Of a stretch of DNA of 43,682 nucleotides, positions 8,263 through 16,089 are shown in pieces. Location of the stretch: assembly GCA_001587635.1 (NCBI GenBank), contig LNJE01000012.1:1-43682 (forward strand), read 5' to 3'. Under the pieces are notes generated by a model. The model searched no databases and was not told the origin of the DNA. It saw only the letters and a list, made by a program, of their open reading frames with translations. Both the position numbers and the translations under genes were made by a program. Each line of letters begins with the position of its first letter. The first letter of the stretch is position 1. Source of the DNA: Methanofastidiosum methylothiophilum. Its GTDB lineage: Archaea; Methanobacteriota_B; Thermococci; Methanofastidiosales; Methanofastidiosaceae.

Positions 8263-9651
8263 ATGATTAAAAAGTCCTTCATGCTTCTCATTGCAAATTC
8301 ATTTTCAAGAGTAGCAAATTATCTTTATACACTCTTCACCGCCAATATACTTCTCTTAACAGAGTATGGCCTTCTTTCATCTATAATGCCTTTCCAATCC
8401 CTTATATTGGTCCTTTCATCTTTTGGCATAGCTCCATCTGTATCAAGGTTCACATCGATTTATATTACAGATGACAAAAAAGACAAAATTTCATCATCTT
8501 TATTTTTTGTCCCAATAGGAATTTTGCTCTTTTTTATTCTATTTGCCTTAATTCCGTTAATTTTAAATTTTTACTCGGCCGATATAAGAAAGGGTATTGA
8601 AACACCTCTAAAAATAATTCTTCTTGTAATTCCATTAGGCGTATTATTTTCTGTTTTTACAGGCATACTGCTTGGAATCAAAAAAGTAAATTTTATGGCA
8701 GTATCCATATTTGCACTTTCCCTATCCTACTTTTTGCTTTCAGTCCCTCTTTCATACCTGTTTCGAGTTCCAGGGGCATCAGGGGCTTTAGTTGGAGGGT
8801 ATGTAATTGGAATAATAGTCTCATTCTCACTAATTTTAAAGAGTGGAATTAAACTAAGAGTGCAAAGAGAACACTACAAAGAGTTTATGAAAATCTTTTC
8901 ATTTGCAATCCCTGTTTCAATATTCTCATTGAGCCTTGTACTTCTTTTCAATGCCGACATTTACATACTTGCTCATTTCTTTGGCCCAAGTATTGTTGGC
9001 ATTTATGGTATGGCCTCGCCTACTGCAGGGGTAGTGCCATCGTTTGCTATAGCTCTTTCTGCGGTCTTATTACCTGAACTATCCAAGTTAAAATCGATGG
9101 AAAAAGAAGGGATTGAAAGTATTAAGATTTCACTTAAAGCATCATTTGATATAACATTACCTGTTGCACTTTCCCTTTTTGCATTTTCAACTCCAATTAT
9201 TTACTTCCTATTTGGAATCAAAGAAGGCGGATGGGTTTTAAAGCTCCTCTCAATTGGAATGCTATTCTACTCTGTATTCTACATCGCATCAACATCTATC
9301 CAAGCTATGGGAAAGCAATGGACACCTATGAAGATAACGGTCCTTATAGCGGGGATAAATGTGATTTTGAACTATTTATGGATACCTAAGTATGATATCA
9401 ATGGCGCGGCATTTGCAACAATGGTGTCTTGTATAATCGGGATGATCTTGATACTAAAAAGTCTTGGCATATTCTTTATACCTGACAAGAGATTTGTAAT
9501 ATTTTCAACAGTTATTTTTCTCTTGATGATGATCTTTGAGGCAATAATTGGTTTATTCCCATCAAGAATTGTAAATTTTCTTGTATATGGCGGCTTTGGA
9601 TCACCACTAATCCTGGGTTATTATTACTATCTAAAGAAAAAATGGAAATAA
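8263..9651 (+). CDS. Polysaccharide-type flippase (MOP superfamily)
   Basis: Integral membrane protein of 462 residues with 12-14 predicted helices. The N-terminal segment (NSFSRVANYLYTLFTANIL, then FGIAPSVSRF) and the centre (HFFGPSIVGIYGMASP) match polysaccharide/lipid-oligosaccharide exporters of the PST/RfbX group. It likely flips lipid-linked sugars for S-layer glycosylation or surface polymers. No glycosyltransferase genes are adjacent, so this is a stand-alone exporter beside the membrane wHTH gene. It ends 6 nt before the end of the convergent mmp7. Confidence 0.8.
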   Translation: MIKKSFMLLIANSFSRVANYLYTLFTANILLLTEYGLLSSIMPFQSLILVLSSFGIAPSVSRFTSIYITDDKKDKISSSLFFVPIGILLFFILFALIPLILNFYSADIRKGIETPLKIILLVIPLGVLFSVFTGILLGIKKVNFMAVSIFALSLSYFLLSVPLSYLFRVPGASGALVGGYVIGIIVSFSLILKSGIKLRVQREHYKEFMKIFSFAIPVSIFSLSLVLLFNADIYILAHFFGPSIVGIYGMASPTAGVVPSFAIALSAVLLPELSKLKSMEKEGIESIKISLKASFDITLPVALSLFAFSTPIIYFLFGIKEGGWVLKLLSIGMLFYSVFYIASTSIQAMGKQWTPMKITVLIAGINVILNYLWIPKYDINGAAFATMVSCIIGMILILKSLGIFFIPDKRFVIFSTVIFLLMMIFEAIIGLFPSRIVNFLVYGGFGSPLILGYYYYLKKKWK

Positions 9652-9667
9652 TTTTGATTATTTTTTT
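9639..9667. terminator. Short A/T-run zone between convergent genes
   Basis: An A-run (9639-9646) and a T-run (about 9660-9666) flank the convergent flippase and mmp7 stops. Each would appear as an oligo-U tract at the 3' end of one transcript, which is how many archaeal transcripts end. Confidence 0.35.
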
Positions 9668-10575
9668 AGAGAATCAAAATAGGATTTAGTGTAAATTTTC
9701 AAAATAGTAAACTTACTATAAGGCGACTGGTAAATATTACAGTACTCTTCTATTTTTCTGCCATCAAATTCAACATTCTTAATCTTCTCTTTAAACTGAT
9801 TCAATGGCATTTTTACCTTAACGCCATCAACATTAAGTACTATTGGGATTGGGGATATTATTTTATCAATGCCCTCGACGTTTTCTTCAAGGATTTTCTT
9901 AAGATACATTGGCTCTAAAATTAGGGGATCTTCCTCTATTTCTCTTCGTCTCTTTTCAACTGCCTTAGAAATTTCATTTACCATCTTATTAAAAATATCA
10001 AGGTCAAATTTCTGTCTTAATCTTTGACTTCTTCTGCCTATGCCACCAACATAATACTCAAGCCCTTCAACGTTAAACTGCTCTGGACCTCCAAGTAAAA
10101 CAACAGGTATATCAATATCCAAAAAAAGATGAGTTTTTTTTCTAAGGCATCTGCTGAAATTTCCTAGGGAAAATACAGCAATGTCTGCTTCTTCTATCAT
10201 GCCTTTTTCAATGGCGGTTATCTGATTTATCCTTTGACCAACACCTCTAGCAAGTCCCATGACATTTGTCACCGCACCATTCCTTCTGATATATTCTGAG
10301 ATATCACAAACTGGGTGAGGTAAATGGTGCTTTCCAAGCGAGGGTGCAACTATGGTGATTTCAGAACCCGCAAGAGGGACCTCAACAAGTTTGCCCCTAA
10401 GTTCTTTAGCTTTGCTTACAATAAGATCATAGTCTTCGCCCGGTACAGCGATAATCAAAGTGATATCAATCTGTGTGACATTTTTTTGAATTAAAAATCC
10501 TCCGATATCATCCACAAGATCTTCTAGCTCATCTGCTCTGTGAAGCCCACCTTCAAATAAAGCCATTTTAAACAT
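9658..10575 (-). CDS. mmp7: Methanogenesis marker protein 7
   Basis: Matches the TIGR03274-type family found only in methanogens and relatives (FEGGLHRADELEDLVDDIGG, PSLGKHHLPHPVCDISEYIRRNGA, GLARGVGQRIN). In Methanococcus maripaludis Mmp7 is part of the ATP-driven complex that activates methyl-coenzyme M reductase, together with McrC, Mmp17, Mmp3 and component A2, with iron-sulfur clusters resembling nitrogenase intermediates. Candidate ligands are Cys90, Cys143 and Cys279, though which bind metal is not visible. Length is 305. A GGTGAG site precedes the ATG. It is the last gene of the five-gene mmp operon. Confidence 0.9.
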   Translation of the reverse strand: MFKMALFEGGLHRADELEDLVDDIGGFLIQKNVTQIDITLIIAVPGEDYDLIVSKAKELRGKLVEVPLAGSEITIVAPSLGKHHLPHPVCDISEYIRRNGAVTNVMGLARGVGQRINQITAIEKGMIEEADIAVFSLGNFSRCLRKKTHLFLDIDIPVVLLGGPEQFNVEGLEYYVGGIGRRSQRLRQKFDLDIFNKMVNEISKAVEKRRREIEEDPLILEPMYLKKILEENVEGIDKIISPIPIVLNVDGVKVKMPLNQFKEKIKNVEFDGRKIEEYCNIYQSPYSKFTILKIYTKSYFDSLKK

Positions 10576-10585
10576 TGATCCTCAC

Positions 10586-11128
10586 CTAATCCCTCTCATG
10601 ATATTTCTGGGCAAGTTTTTTACTATCTTCTGATATAGCGTTTTCACTTGAAGCAACAGTAATAGTTTTCTCTGCAGAGAGAATATATTTAATCCTCGCT
10701 GCTTCTGGCAATACCCTATTGATTGCTTCTTGGACATTTTTCTTTAAATCATCTGTAGGATAATATACTACCTCTCCCTTTACTTTGTTATAGAGGTCAA
10801 CAGGTATCTTGATTTCAGTNCTATCTTCCTGCTCCACNCCTTCTTTTGAAAGNGACCATAANAAGGAAAGTATNTTTGGAACGTAAAATTCATCCTCTAC
10901 NGATAGCATTTCCTTTTCAGGATTATATATTGCAACNTCCTCTATTCTCAAAGGTTCAAGAACTTTTTTTATNCTTATNGAGGCAATNAACACAAAATTT
11001 TCAGTGTCNCCGTAGAAGAATACTTTTTCAATGCTCCTCCTAATCTCAAATTCTCTCATTATGTCATTTATTAAAACAACATATCCTTGAGCCTCTTTTT
11101 CTGGTAGACCTTCAACGATGATTTCCAT
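10586..11128 (-). CDS. mmp17: Methanogenesis marker protein 17
   Basis: A 180-residue protein of the TIGR03291 type: ferredoxin-like start (EIIVEGLPEKEAQGYVVLIN) and a C-terminal helix-rich part ending in AQKYHERD. Mmp17 co-purifies with Mmp7, Mmp3, McrC and A2 in the methyl-coenzyme M reductase activation complex of Methanococcus. No cysteines are visible, so it probably does not bind the clusters by itself. Ten or so Ns lie in the middle. Read on the minus strand most are at third codon positions. It lies 10 bp before mmp7 and 12 bp after mmp15. Confidence 0.85.
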   Translation of the reverse strand: MEIIVEGLPEKEAQGYVVLINDIMREFEIRRSIEKVFFYXDTENFVXIAXIXIKKVLEPLRIEXVAIYNPEKEMLXVEDEFYVPXILSXLWXLSKEXVEQEDXTEIKIPVDLYNKVKGEVVYYPTDDLKKNVQEAINRVLPEAARIKYILSAEKTITVASSENAISEDSKKLAQKYHERD

Positions 11129-11140
11129 TATCTATCCCCT

Positions 11141-12358
11141 TTAGATAAATCCAGAGCAGAGTAAGGCTCCTCCAACTGCACCTATGAACTGGGAGTTTTG
11201 TGGAACTAAAGGTTCTGTCTTTAATATATCTCCTACCGCCTTTACNAGNCCNTTAAGNAGTGAAGTNCCNCCAACTTGNATAACNGGNAATCTTACATCA
11301 ATTTCCTGTAATTGTTGTTGATAAATCTGTTCAGCAACGCTTCTACATGCCGCAGCTGCCACATCATCTTTTGTATAACCTTCAGCTAATGCAGAAACTA
11401 ATCCTTGNATTCCAAATACGGTACAGTAACTGTTCATTGGAACTTTGTGNAGTTCTCCTCTTGCTGCCATCTCGCCCAACTCAAATATTTCAACTCCAAG
11501 CCTCTTTGCTGTAGTTTCTAAAAATCTCCCTGATGCGCCAGCACATATNCCTCCCATTGTAAAACTATCTGGTATACCATCCATTACAGTAATTGCCTTA
11601 TTATCCATTCCTCCGATATCTAGAATTGTTGCTTCCCCNTTCTGTTTGTCGGCAAGAAAAACAGCACCTTTGGAGTTGACAGTCAACTCTTCCTGAACAA
11701 GTTTTGCCTTATAGTGTTGACCTAAAATATATCTGCCGTACCCAGTTGTTCCAACTGATTCAATGTCTTTTAAATCCATCTTTGCTTCCTTTAATGCTTC
11801 TGCTACTACCTTTTCAGCTGATTCTAAAACTGTGGTAGTTGGGCTCCAATATTTTCCTATAATCTTATTGTCCTGCATTATGACTGCTTTAGTTGTAGCA
11901 GATCCTGAGTCAAGGCCCATTGTGATGCCAACTTGTCGTTCTCTGCCCAAGAGGTCTTTTCTTTTAACTATTGTGACAAGAGCTTCCATTCTTGTAAGAA
12001 GAACGCTTGCTTTGGTATTTTCTGTGAAAGAATACATGACTACGGGGAGTCTTGTATGCCTTTGTAGGTATCTCCTTAATTCGTTTCTAATCAAGGCCCC
12101 TTCTGCGCATCTAAAACATGTAGCTATCAATACTGCATCTGCTTCAAATGATTTGTCTGCTAGAGCTTTTGCTCTGGCTATCATTAACTTTAATCCAGGA
12201 CTAACAGGATTGAATCCAAATTCTTCTACAGCTTCGTCAAAATCAATATCGACATCAGGAAATACTATTTTTGCTCCAACAGTTTCTGCTGCCTTTTCAA
12301 TTTCTTTCTGGATACCGCTGTAATCATTACCACATGAAAGTTGAGCTATCTTAATCAT
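11141..12358 (-). CDS. mmp15: Methanogenesis marker protein 15 (ASKHA ATPase, CoA-dehydratase activator-like)
   Basis: 405 residues. The C-terminal two thirds is an ASKHA ATPase like activators of 2-hydroxyacyl-CoA dehydratase and benzoyl-CoA reductase. The phosphate loop GLDSGSATTKA is at 148-158. Cys272 (in CAGASG) and Cys312 (in CTVFG) match the pair that binds the inter-subunit [4Fe-4S] cluster in such activators. The N-terminal ~135 residues add a methanogen-specific domain with Cys9, Cys81 and Cys84. It likely drives an ATP-dependent low-potential electron transfer. Its start overlaps the stop of mmp5 by 4 nt. An N-rich stretch at 11246-11289 is resolvable as synonymous changes. Confidence 0.9.
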   Translation of the reverse strand: MIKIAQLSCGNDYSGIQKEIEKAAETVGAKIVFPDVDIDFDEAVEEFGFNPVSPGLKLMIARAKALADKSFEADAVLIATCFRCAEGALIRNELRRYLQRHTRLPVVMYSFTENTKASVLLTRMEALVTIVKRKDLLGRERQVGITMGLDSGSATTKAVIMQDNKIIGKYWSPTTTVLESAEKVVAEALKEAKMDLKDIESVGTTGYGRYILGQHYKAKLVQEELTVNSKGAVFLADKQXGEATILDIGGMDNKAITVMDGIPDSFTMGXICAGASGRFLETTAKRLGVEIFELGEMAARGEXHKVPMNSYCTVFGXQGLVSALAEGYTKDDVAAAACRSVAEQIYQQQLQEIDVRXXVXQVXXTSXLXXXVKAVGDILKTEPLVPQNSQFIGAVGGALLCSGFI

Positions 12359-12789
12359 TTTAGTCCCTCCAAGAAACTCTTAATTCTAGCAATAAAATCT
12401 TCCACTTCCTCTTCGTTTGTTGGATATTCAAGTTCTAATGTGGGAACTTTTTTCTGTTTGATTAGATAAATAGTAATCTCATTTGTTCTGGCACAAGCCA
12501 TGCATCCAAATGTGGATGGAAAGTTGTTTACAATAATTGCTGCTTCTGCCTCATCGATTAATGGGCCAAACATTGCAAGTCTACCCCTAACTCCAGAAGG
12601 AACTTCTATAGCTGCATATTTCAATCCAACTTTTACATCTATTTCTGTTATATTCATCGGAGGGGAATCAAGCTCTGGATCATTTACCCTCCTTTCAATC
12701 TCTTTTGCAAGGGCAAGTGGTTTATGCCCAAATCTTTCAACTAAATCTTGTAGTATCATGCTGTTTGGAGGGTAAATGAAAACTTTCAT
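12355..12789 (-). CDS. mmp5: Methanogenesis marker protein 5
   Basis: 144 residues, TIGR03271-type: begins KVFIYPPNSMILQDLVERFGH and carries CMAC (Cys96, Cys99) in a FPSTFGCMACARTNEI segment. It is methanogen-specific and has no assigned reaction; the CxxC may bind metal or be redox-active. An AGGTG site precedes the ATG. It is translationally coupled to mmp15 through a 4-nt overlap and follows mmp6 by 2 nt. Confidence 0.88.
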   Translation of the reverse strand: MKVFIYPPNSMILQDLVERFGHKPLALAKEIERRVNDPELDSPPMNITEIDVKVGLKYAAIEVPSGVRGRLAMFGPLIDEAEAAIIVNNFPSTFGCMACARTNEITIYLIKQKKVPTLELEYPTNEEEVEDFIARIKSFLEGLK

Positions 12790-12791
12790 CT

Positions 12792-13202
12792 TTACACCTT
12801 CTCCTTAATAGTTTTCTTAAGAATATCAACATCGACAGGTTTTTTCTTCTTTTTATCAAATGTTCTAAACTTACCTTCTTTTAGGACTTTAGAAATGGAT
12901 GGTAATAACTTATACTCTTCTTGTAGGAAATAATAACCAGGTCTAGCCCCGCCCCCTCTTGTTGCCCTGCATCTTCTTTCGTCTCCTATCGGATATGCTC
13001 TGTGTTTTGAGAATATATCGGCACCGAATTTTTCTCTAATTTTTAGTGTGACGTTCTCAATAACATCATCATCTCCTTCTACCATAAGTCCATAACAAGT
13101 ATCTTTGATGTTTAAAGTCTTCCCAAGGCTTATAATATAGTTAATTACCGTCTGAGAAGTTAACGATGAGGTATCAGCTATAACAAACATTCTAGTTATC
13201 AT
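12792..13202 (-). CDS. mmp6: Methanogenesis marker protein 6
   Basis: 136 residues, TIGR03272-type: LNIKDTCYGLMVEGDDDVI, AYPIGDERRCRA and RPGYYFLQEEYKLLPSI are characteristic. Its role is unknown. The chosen ATG at 13202 gives MITRMFVIAD, aligning with the family's usual MKTR-type start; a TTG at 13226 would add eight residues. An AT-rich block 15-25 nt upstream could be the operon promoter. It is the first gene of the operon mmp6-5-15-17-7. Confidence 0.85.
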   Translation of the reverse strand: MITRMFVIADTSSLTSQTVINYIISLGKTLNIKDTCYGLMVEGDDDVIENVTLKIREKFGADIFSKHRAYPIGDERRCRATRGGGARPGYYFLQEEYKLLPSISKVLKEGKFRTFDKKKKKPVDVDILKKTIKEKV

Positions 13203-13380
13203 ATTCGAATTAGTATTTATTAACAATAAAAGAGTTTCGACTATTTTCCATATTAGTTTAGCAATGAAAATAGAATTATGTGACTATATTATTCATTTAA
13301 TTACTGTGCTAATATTAAAATAAAAAGATTATTATACTTTTCACAATAACTTTGAAATATTCCTCGGGGAAGTGCTAATT

Positions 13381-13569
13381 ATGGATTGTATATTATGTAA
13401 GAAGCCTATAGAGGGGTATAATATAAAATTTAATCAATTAAAAATTGATGAATTTCATAGTGTAGCTATATGCTCAGACTGCATTGATAAATTTCTCAAG
13501 TGGCAACAAACTATGTTTGCAGTTCTATTTCCTACAAAATCAGCCAAGAAGTGGTCTATTAAAAAATGA
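13381..13569 (+). CDS. Small CxxC...CxxC protein
   Basis: 62 residues starting MDCILCKKPIEGY, with a second pair CSDC about 30 residues later, giving four cysteines in the pattern of a small zinc finger. A GGGGAAGTG ribosome-binding-like stretch precedes the ATG. The C-terminal part is basic and aromatic (KFLKWQQ). I know no named family. It might be a stand-alone RNA- or protein-binding zinc domain. It is flanked by AT-rich gaps on both sides, so probably monocistronic. Confidence 0.55.
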   Translation: MDCILCKKPIEGYNIKFNQLKIDEFHSVAICSDCIDKFLKWQQTMFAVLFPTKSAKKWSIKK

Positions 13570-13661
13570 ATTACTAAATGTTTTCAAAATAAAACTAATT
13601 ATAGAACTATCGTTTAATTAAATCAGAAAGTCATTTAAATTAATTTCATTCTTTGTTTTCA

Positions 13662-14474
13662 ATGAAAATAGATTTGCATGTTCACACTACAGCATCCGAT
13701 GGACTTCTTTCCCCAAAAGCTATTGTGGCGAAAGCTAAAGAAAACAAAATAGACATTTTAGCAATAGCAGATCATGATACAATTGATGGCATACCTGAAG
13801 CTATGAATGCTGCAAATGAAAAAGGGATACGACTAATTCCTGCTCTTGAAATAAGTGCAAAGCATGAAAAGCAGATTCACATACTTGGGTACTACGTAGA
13901 TTATAAAGATCTAAAGTTTCAAAGCTTTGTAAACAAACTAAAGAATTCACGAGAGGATAGAAATCAGAAAATGCTAAAAAAATTAGAAAACTTTGGATTT
14001 GAAATAACTATGGATGAACTAAAAGCTAGTGCAGAGGGAAACATTGGGCGACCCCACATTGCTGATCTAATGATAAAAAAAGGATATGTATCAACTTTTG
14101 CTGAAGCTTTTGAAAAATATATAGGAAATAACAAGCCTTGCTATGTTCCAAAAAAAAGGCCAGATATAAGAAAAGCAATTGAAACTATAAGAAAATATAA
14201 GGGCATTCCAGTACTAGCTCATCCTAAATATACTTATTTGGAAGGAGAAGAATTGGAAAATTTCATATCCTATTTATCCAGTATAGGGCTTGGCGGACTT
14301 GAAGTTTACTACTCAAAACACAATAAGGAAGAAGAGGCAACGTATCTGAAGCTCGCAGAAAAATTCTCTCTCATCCCGACAGCAGGCTCTGACTATCATA
14401 GAGAGGGAGATGTTTTTGGGATGGAATTAAAAAAGGAGTATGTTGATAGGCTTATTGCTCTAAAGACAGTTTAA
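13662..14474 (+). CDS. PHP-domain phosphoesterase (RNase AM/TrpH-like)
   Basis: 270 residues with the PHP metal motifs: HVHTTASDG at 6-14, ADHDT near 38-42, EIS near 64, LAHP near 187 and the C-terminal SDYHRE. Relatives such as E. coli YciV/RnmV cleave 3',5'-nucleoside bisphosphates or 5' ends of RNA and share the inserted helical domain seen here (residues about 90-170). A role in nucleotide or RNA turnover is likely. The ATG at 13662 is about 25 nt after a TATA-like catttaaatt block, so the mRNA is probably leaderless. It ends 15 nt into the convergent LOG-like gene. Confidence 0.85.
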   Translation: MKIDLHVHTTASDGLLSPKAIVAKAKENKIDILAIADHDTIDGIPEAMNAANEKGIRLIPALEISAKHEKQIHILGYYVDYKDLKFQSFVNKLKNSREDRNQKMLKKLENFGFEITMDELKASAEGNIGRPHIADLMIKKGYVSTFAEAFEKYIGNNKPCYVPKKRPDIRKAIETIRKYKGIPVLAHPKYTYLEGEELENFISYLSSIGLGGLEVYYSKHNKEEEATYLKLAEKFSLIPTAGSDYHREGDVFGMELKKEYVDRLIALKTV

Positions 14475-15002
14475 AGATTCTATTATTTTCTCAACTAAAT
14501 AACTTGGCTTATTAGAACTTATAATATTGTCTATTGATTTTCCCATTTTCTCTAACACGTCAAGAAAGGTGTCAGATACACCACCAGTTCCTAAGCACAA
14601 ACCTATAATCTTCTTTTCATCATATGCTATTGTTAACTCATTTAGAGTTCCGATCATGCCCATAACAGAAATTACTGCATCACAGCTTCTAACAAGAGTA
14701 ACATTTCTCCCTTTGTATCCAGATCCTGTAAAAATAAGGGAGTCAAAGATATCAGGATGATAAGGATAGTTATAATTATTAATATGCTCTTTTAGGTTAA
14801 TTGCAGGAGATACCCCAACTGTGATGCCACCTACCTCTTTTGCACCCATTACTGCTTCTAAAGGTAATCCATGACAGGCGCCTGAGAATAATACCAACTT
14901 CTTTTTGGCTATGATTCTCCCAAGTTCTCTTGCAACAAGCCTGACATCACTTCCTAAATTGCCACTAGCAGATCCAATAATCCCTATCTGATATCTTCTG
15001 AT
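14460..15002 (-). CDS. TIGR00725/LOG-like Rossmann-fold protein with probable ATC start
   Basis: Reading upstream of the first conventional start (TTG at 14897), the frame adds 35 residues that include QIGIIGSASGNLGSDVRLVA, the expected first beta strand and glycine loop of the family, so translation must begin further upstream. No ATG, GTG or TTG exists there before the upstream gene's stop. An AGGAGAG site at 15009-15015 is followed 6 nt later by an in-frame ATC at 15002 (ATT at 15008 is too close). GSGYKGRN and GTLNELTIAYDEKK match the possible-lysine-decarboxylase/LOG superfamily, which hydrolyses nucleotide glycosidic bonds in some members. About 180 residues. Confidence 0.75.
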   Translation of the reverse strand: MRRYQIGIIGSASGNLGSDVRLVARELGRIIAKKKLVLFSGACHGLPLEAVMGAKEVGGITVGVSPAINLKEHINNYNYPYHPDIFDSLIFTGSGYKGRNVTLVRSCDAVISVMGMIGTLNELTIAYDEKKIIGLCLGTGGVSDTFLDVLEKMGKSIDNIISSNKPSYLVEKIIESLNCL

Positions 15003-15008
15003 AGAAAT

Positions 15009-15015
15009 CTCTCCT
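15009..15015 (-). promoter_or_regulatory. Ribosome binding site before the non-AUG start
   Basis: AGGAGAG on the minus strand overlaps the stop of the RPA32-like gene and stands 6 nt before an ATC codon in frame with the LOG-like protein. Spacing is ideal for that codon. Confidence 0.6.
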
Positions 15016-15781
15016 AAATAGTCCTCTTGAAGTAATTCACCCTAGGCTCATATAGTTCTCCTTTTGAGAGGAGTTCTCTTATTGCATTATCAACATCATC
15101 TGCAAGATACTCATCTTTTAGCTCATATAAAATAAGGTCAAGAACAACCCCGTCTCCTTCGTCTAACTTTTCGATAACCTCTATTATTTTTGATTCAAGA
15201 TTGGTATCGGAATCAAATATACGATTTTCTTCTGCATATTCTATAAGGTAGTTTATTTCTTCTATTGCATCAATCAAATCAGGATTTATTCCTTCTTTTT
15301 TAGCACGATCCATGGCCTTTCTCACATTCTTTTCTTCATCATATATTTTCTGTGCAATCTTGAATTGCTTTCTCTGTCTAATAGTTGTGAGAATCGATTC
15401 AGCCCTATGAAGTGTCATCATATTGGGTGGTACTAATGAAAGTGCTTCAAGATTAAGCTGTTTTTTACCTTGCCACTCACTTAGCTTAGCTATGAACTGT
15501 ACAAGATCTCCTTTCTTTATAGATAGTAGAAGTTTTGTATTTTCTCTAAATGCAAGAGAAATTATGCTTTGAGTTCCATCATCAAGCAAAACAGATCCAA
15601 AAGTTCCATCTTCGGAAAGTCTTGGTTCTGCCATTATAGTTGCTACACCTTTGAGTCTGTAAACTTTTAATCCCTCTTGAGTGATGACATAATTAGTAGC
15701 AAAATCACCTTCAGGTTTTACAAAATATCCTTTATGAATCTCAGCAAGTGGAAGTCTTGAAGAAGGCATTCTCTTTTTCAA
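15014..15781 (-). CDS. Replication protein A 32-kDa-like subunit (COG3390)
   Basis: 255 residues: an N-terminal OB fold (about 35-115, YRLKGVATIMAEPRL, LLDDGTQSIISL, GDLVQFIAKL) and a C-terminal acidic winged-helix-like domain (about 190-255). COG3390 proteins are RPA32-type or RPA-associated subunits of archaeal single-strand DNA-binding complexes. The TTG start overlaps the TGA stop of the upstream RPA14-like gene (TTGA). Gene order RPA41-RPA14-RPA32 is that of the Pyrococcus heterotrimer, which supports the assignment. Confidence 0.8.
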   Translation of the reverse strand: MKKRMPSSRLPLAEIHKGYFVKPEGDFATNYVITQEGLKVYRLKGVATIMAEPRLSEDGTFGSVLLDDGTQSIISLAFRENTKLLLSIKKGDLVQFIAKLSEWQGKKQLNLEALSLVPPNMMTLHRAESILTTIRQRKQFKIAQKIYDEEKNVRKAMDRAKKEGINPDLIDAIEEINYLIEYAEENRIFDSDTNLESKIIEVIEKLDEGDGVVLDLILYELKDEYLADDVDNAIRELLSKGELYEPRVNYFKRTI

Positions 15782-16089
15782 GTGTATACCTCCTTCTCAA
15801 TCTTTTGAATTTTTTTAAATAGCTCTAAGTTGAAATCAGAAAAATCTTGAATTACTTCGGAATCAACGATTATCTGCCCGCCTTCTTTGTAAGGAATTCC
15901 AATAACTCTTAAAACTTGCTCCATATCATAAAGTTTGTCTGCTGAAACGCCTATTGCTCCTGTTCCATCGTCAACTATAAGCATGTAGGTAGAGGGGTCA
16001 ATGGAAACGACTACCCCTATGAAAGAAATTATACTTTCATCACATTTTATTTCGTGTATTTCTTTCTCGATAGAATAATTATGTTTCAT
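15778..16089 (-). CDS. Replication protein A 14-kDa-like subunit (small OB fold)
   Basis: 103 residues forming one OB fold (SFIGVVVSIDPSTYMLIVDDGTGAIGV, LRVIGIPYKEGGQIIVDSEVI) with a C-terminal helix. The sequence resembles RPA14/RPA3 only loosely; position between RPA41 and the RPA32-like gene, with 4-nt overlaps at both ends, is the main support. It would act as the small stabilising subunit of the heterotrimer. Confidence 0.7.
   Translation of the reverse strand: MKHNYSIEKEIHEIKCDESIISFIGVVVSIDPSTYMLIVDDGTGAIGVSADKLYDMEQVLRVIGIPYKEGGQIIVDSEVIQDFSDFNLELFKKIQKIEKEVYT

Noticed and set aside
11763..12323. Plus-strand open frame opposite mmp15
   Set aside because: Antisense shadow of a conserved protein, with no start signal or recognisable motif.
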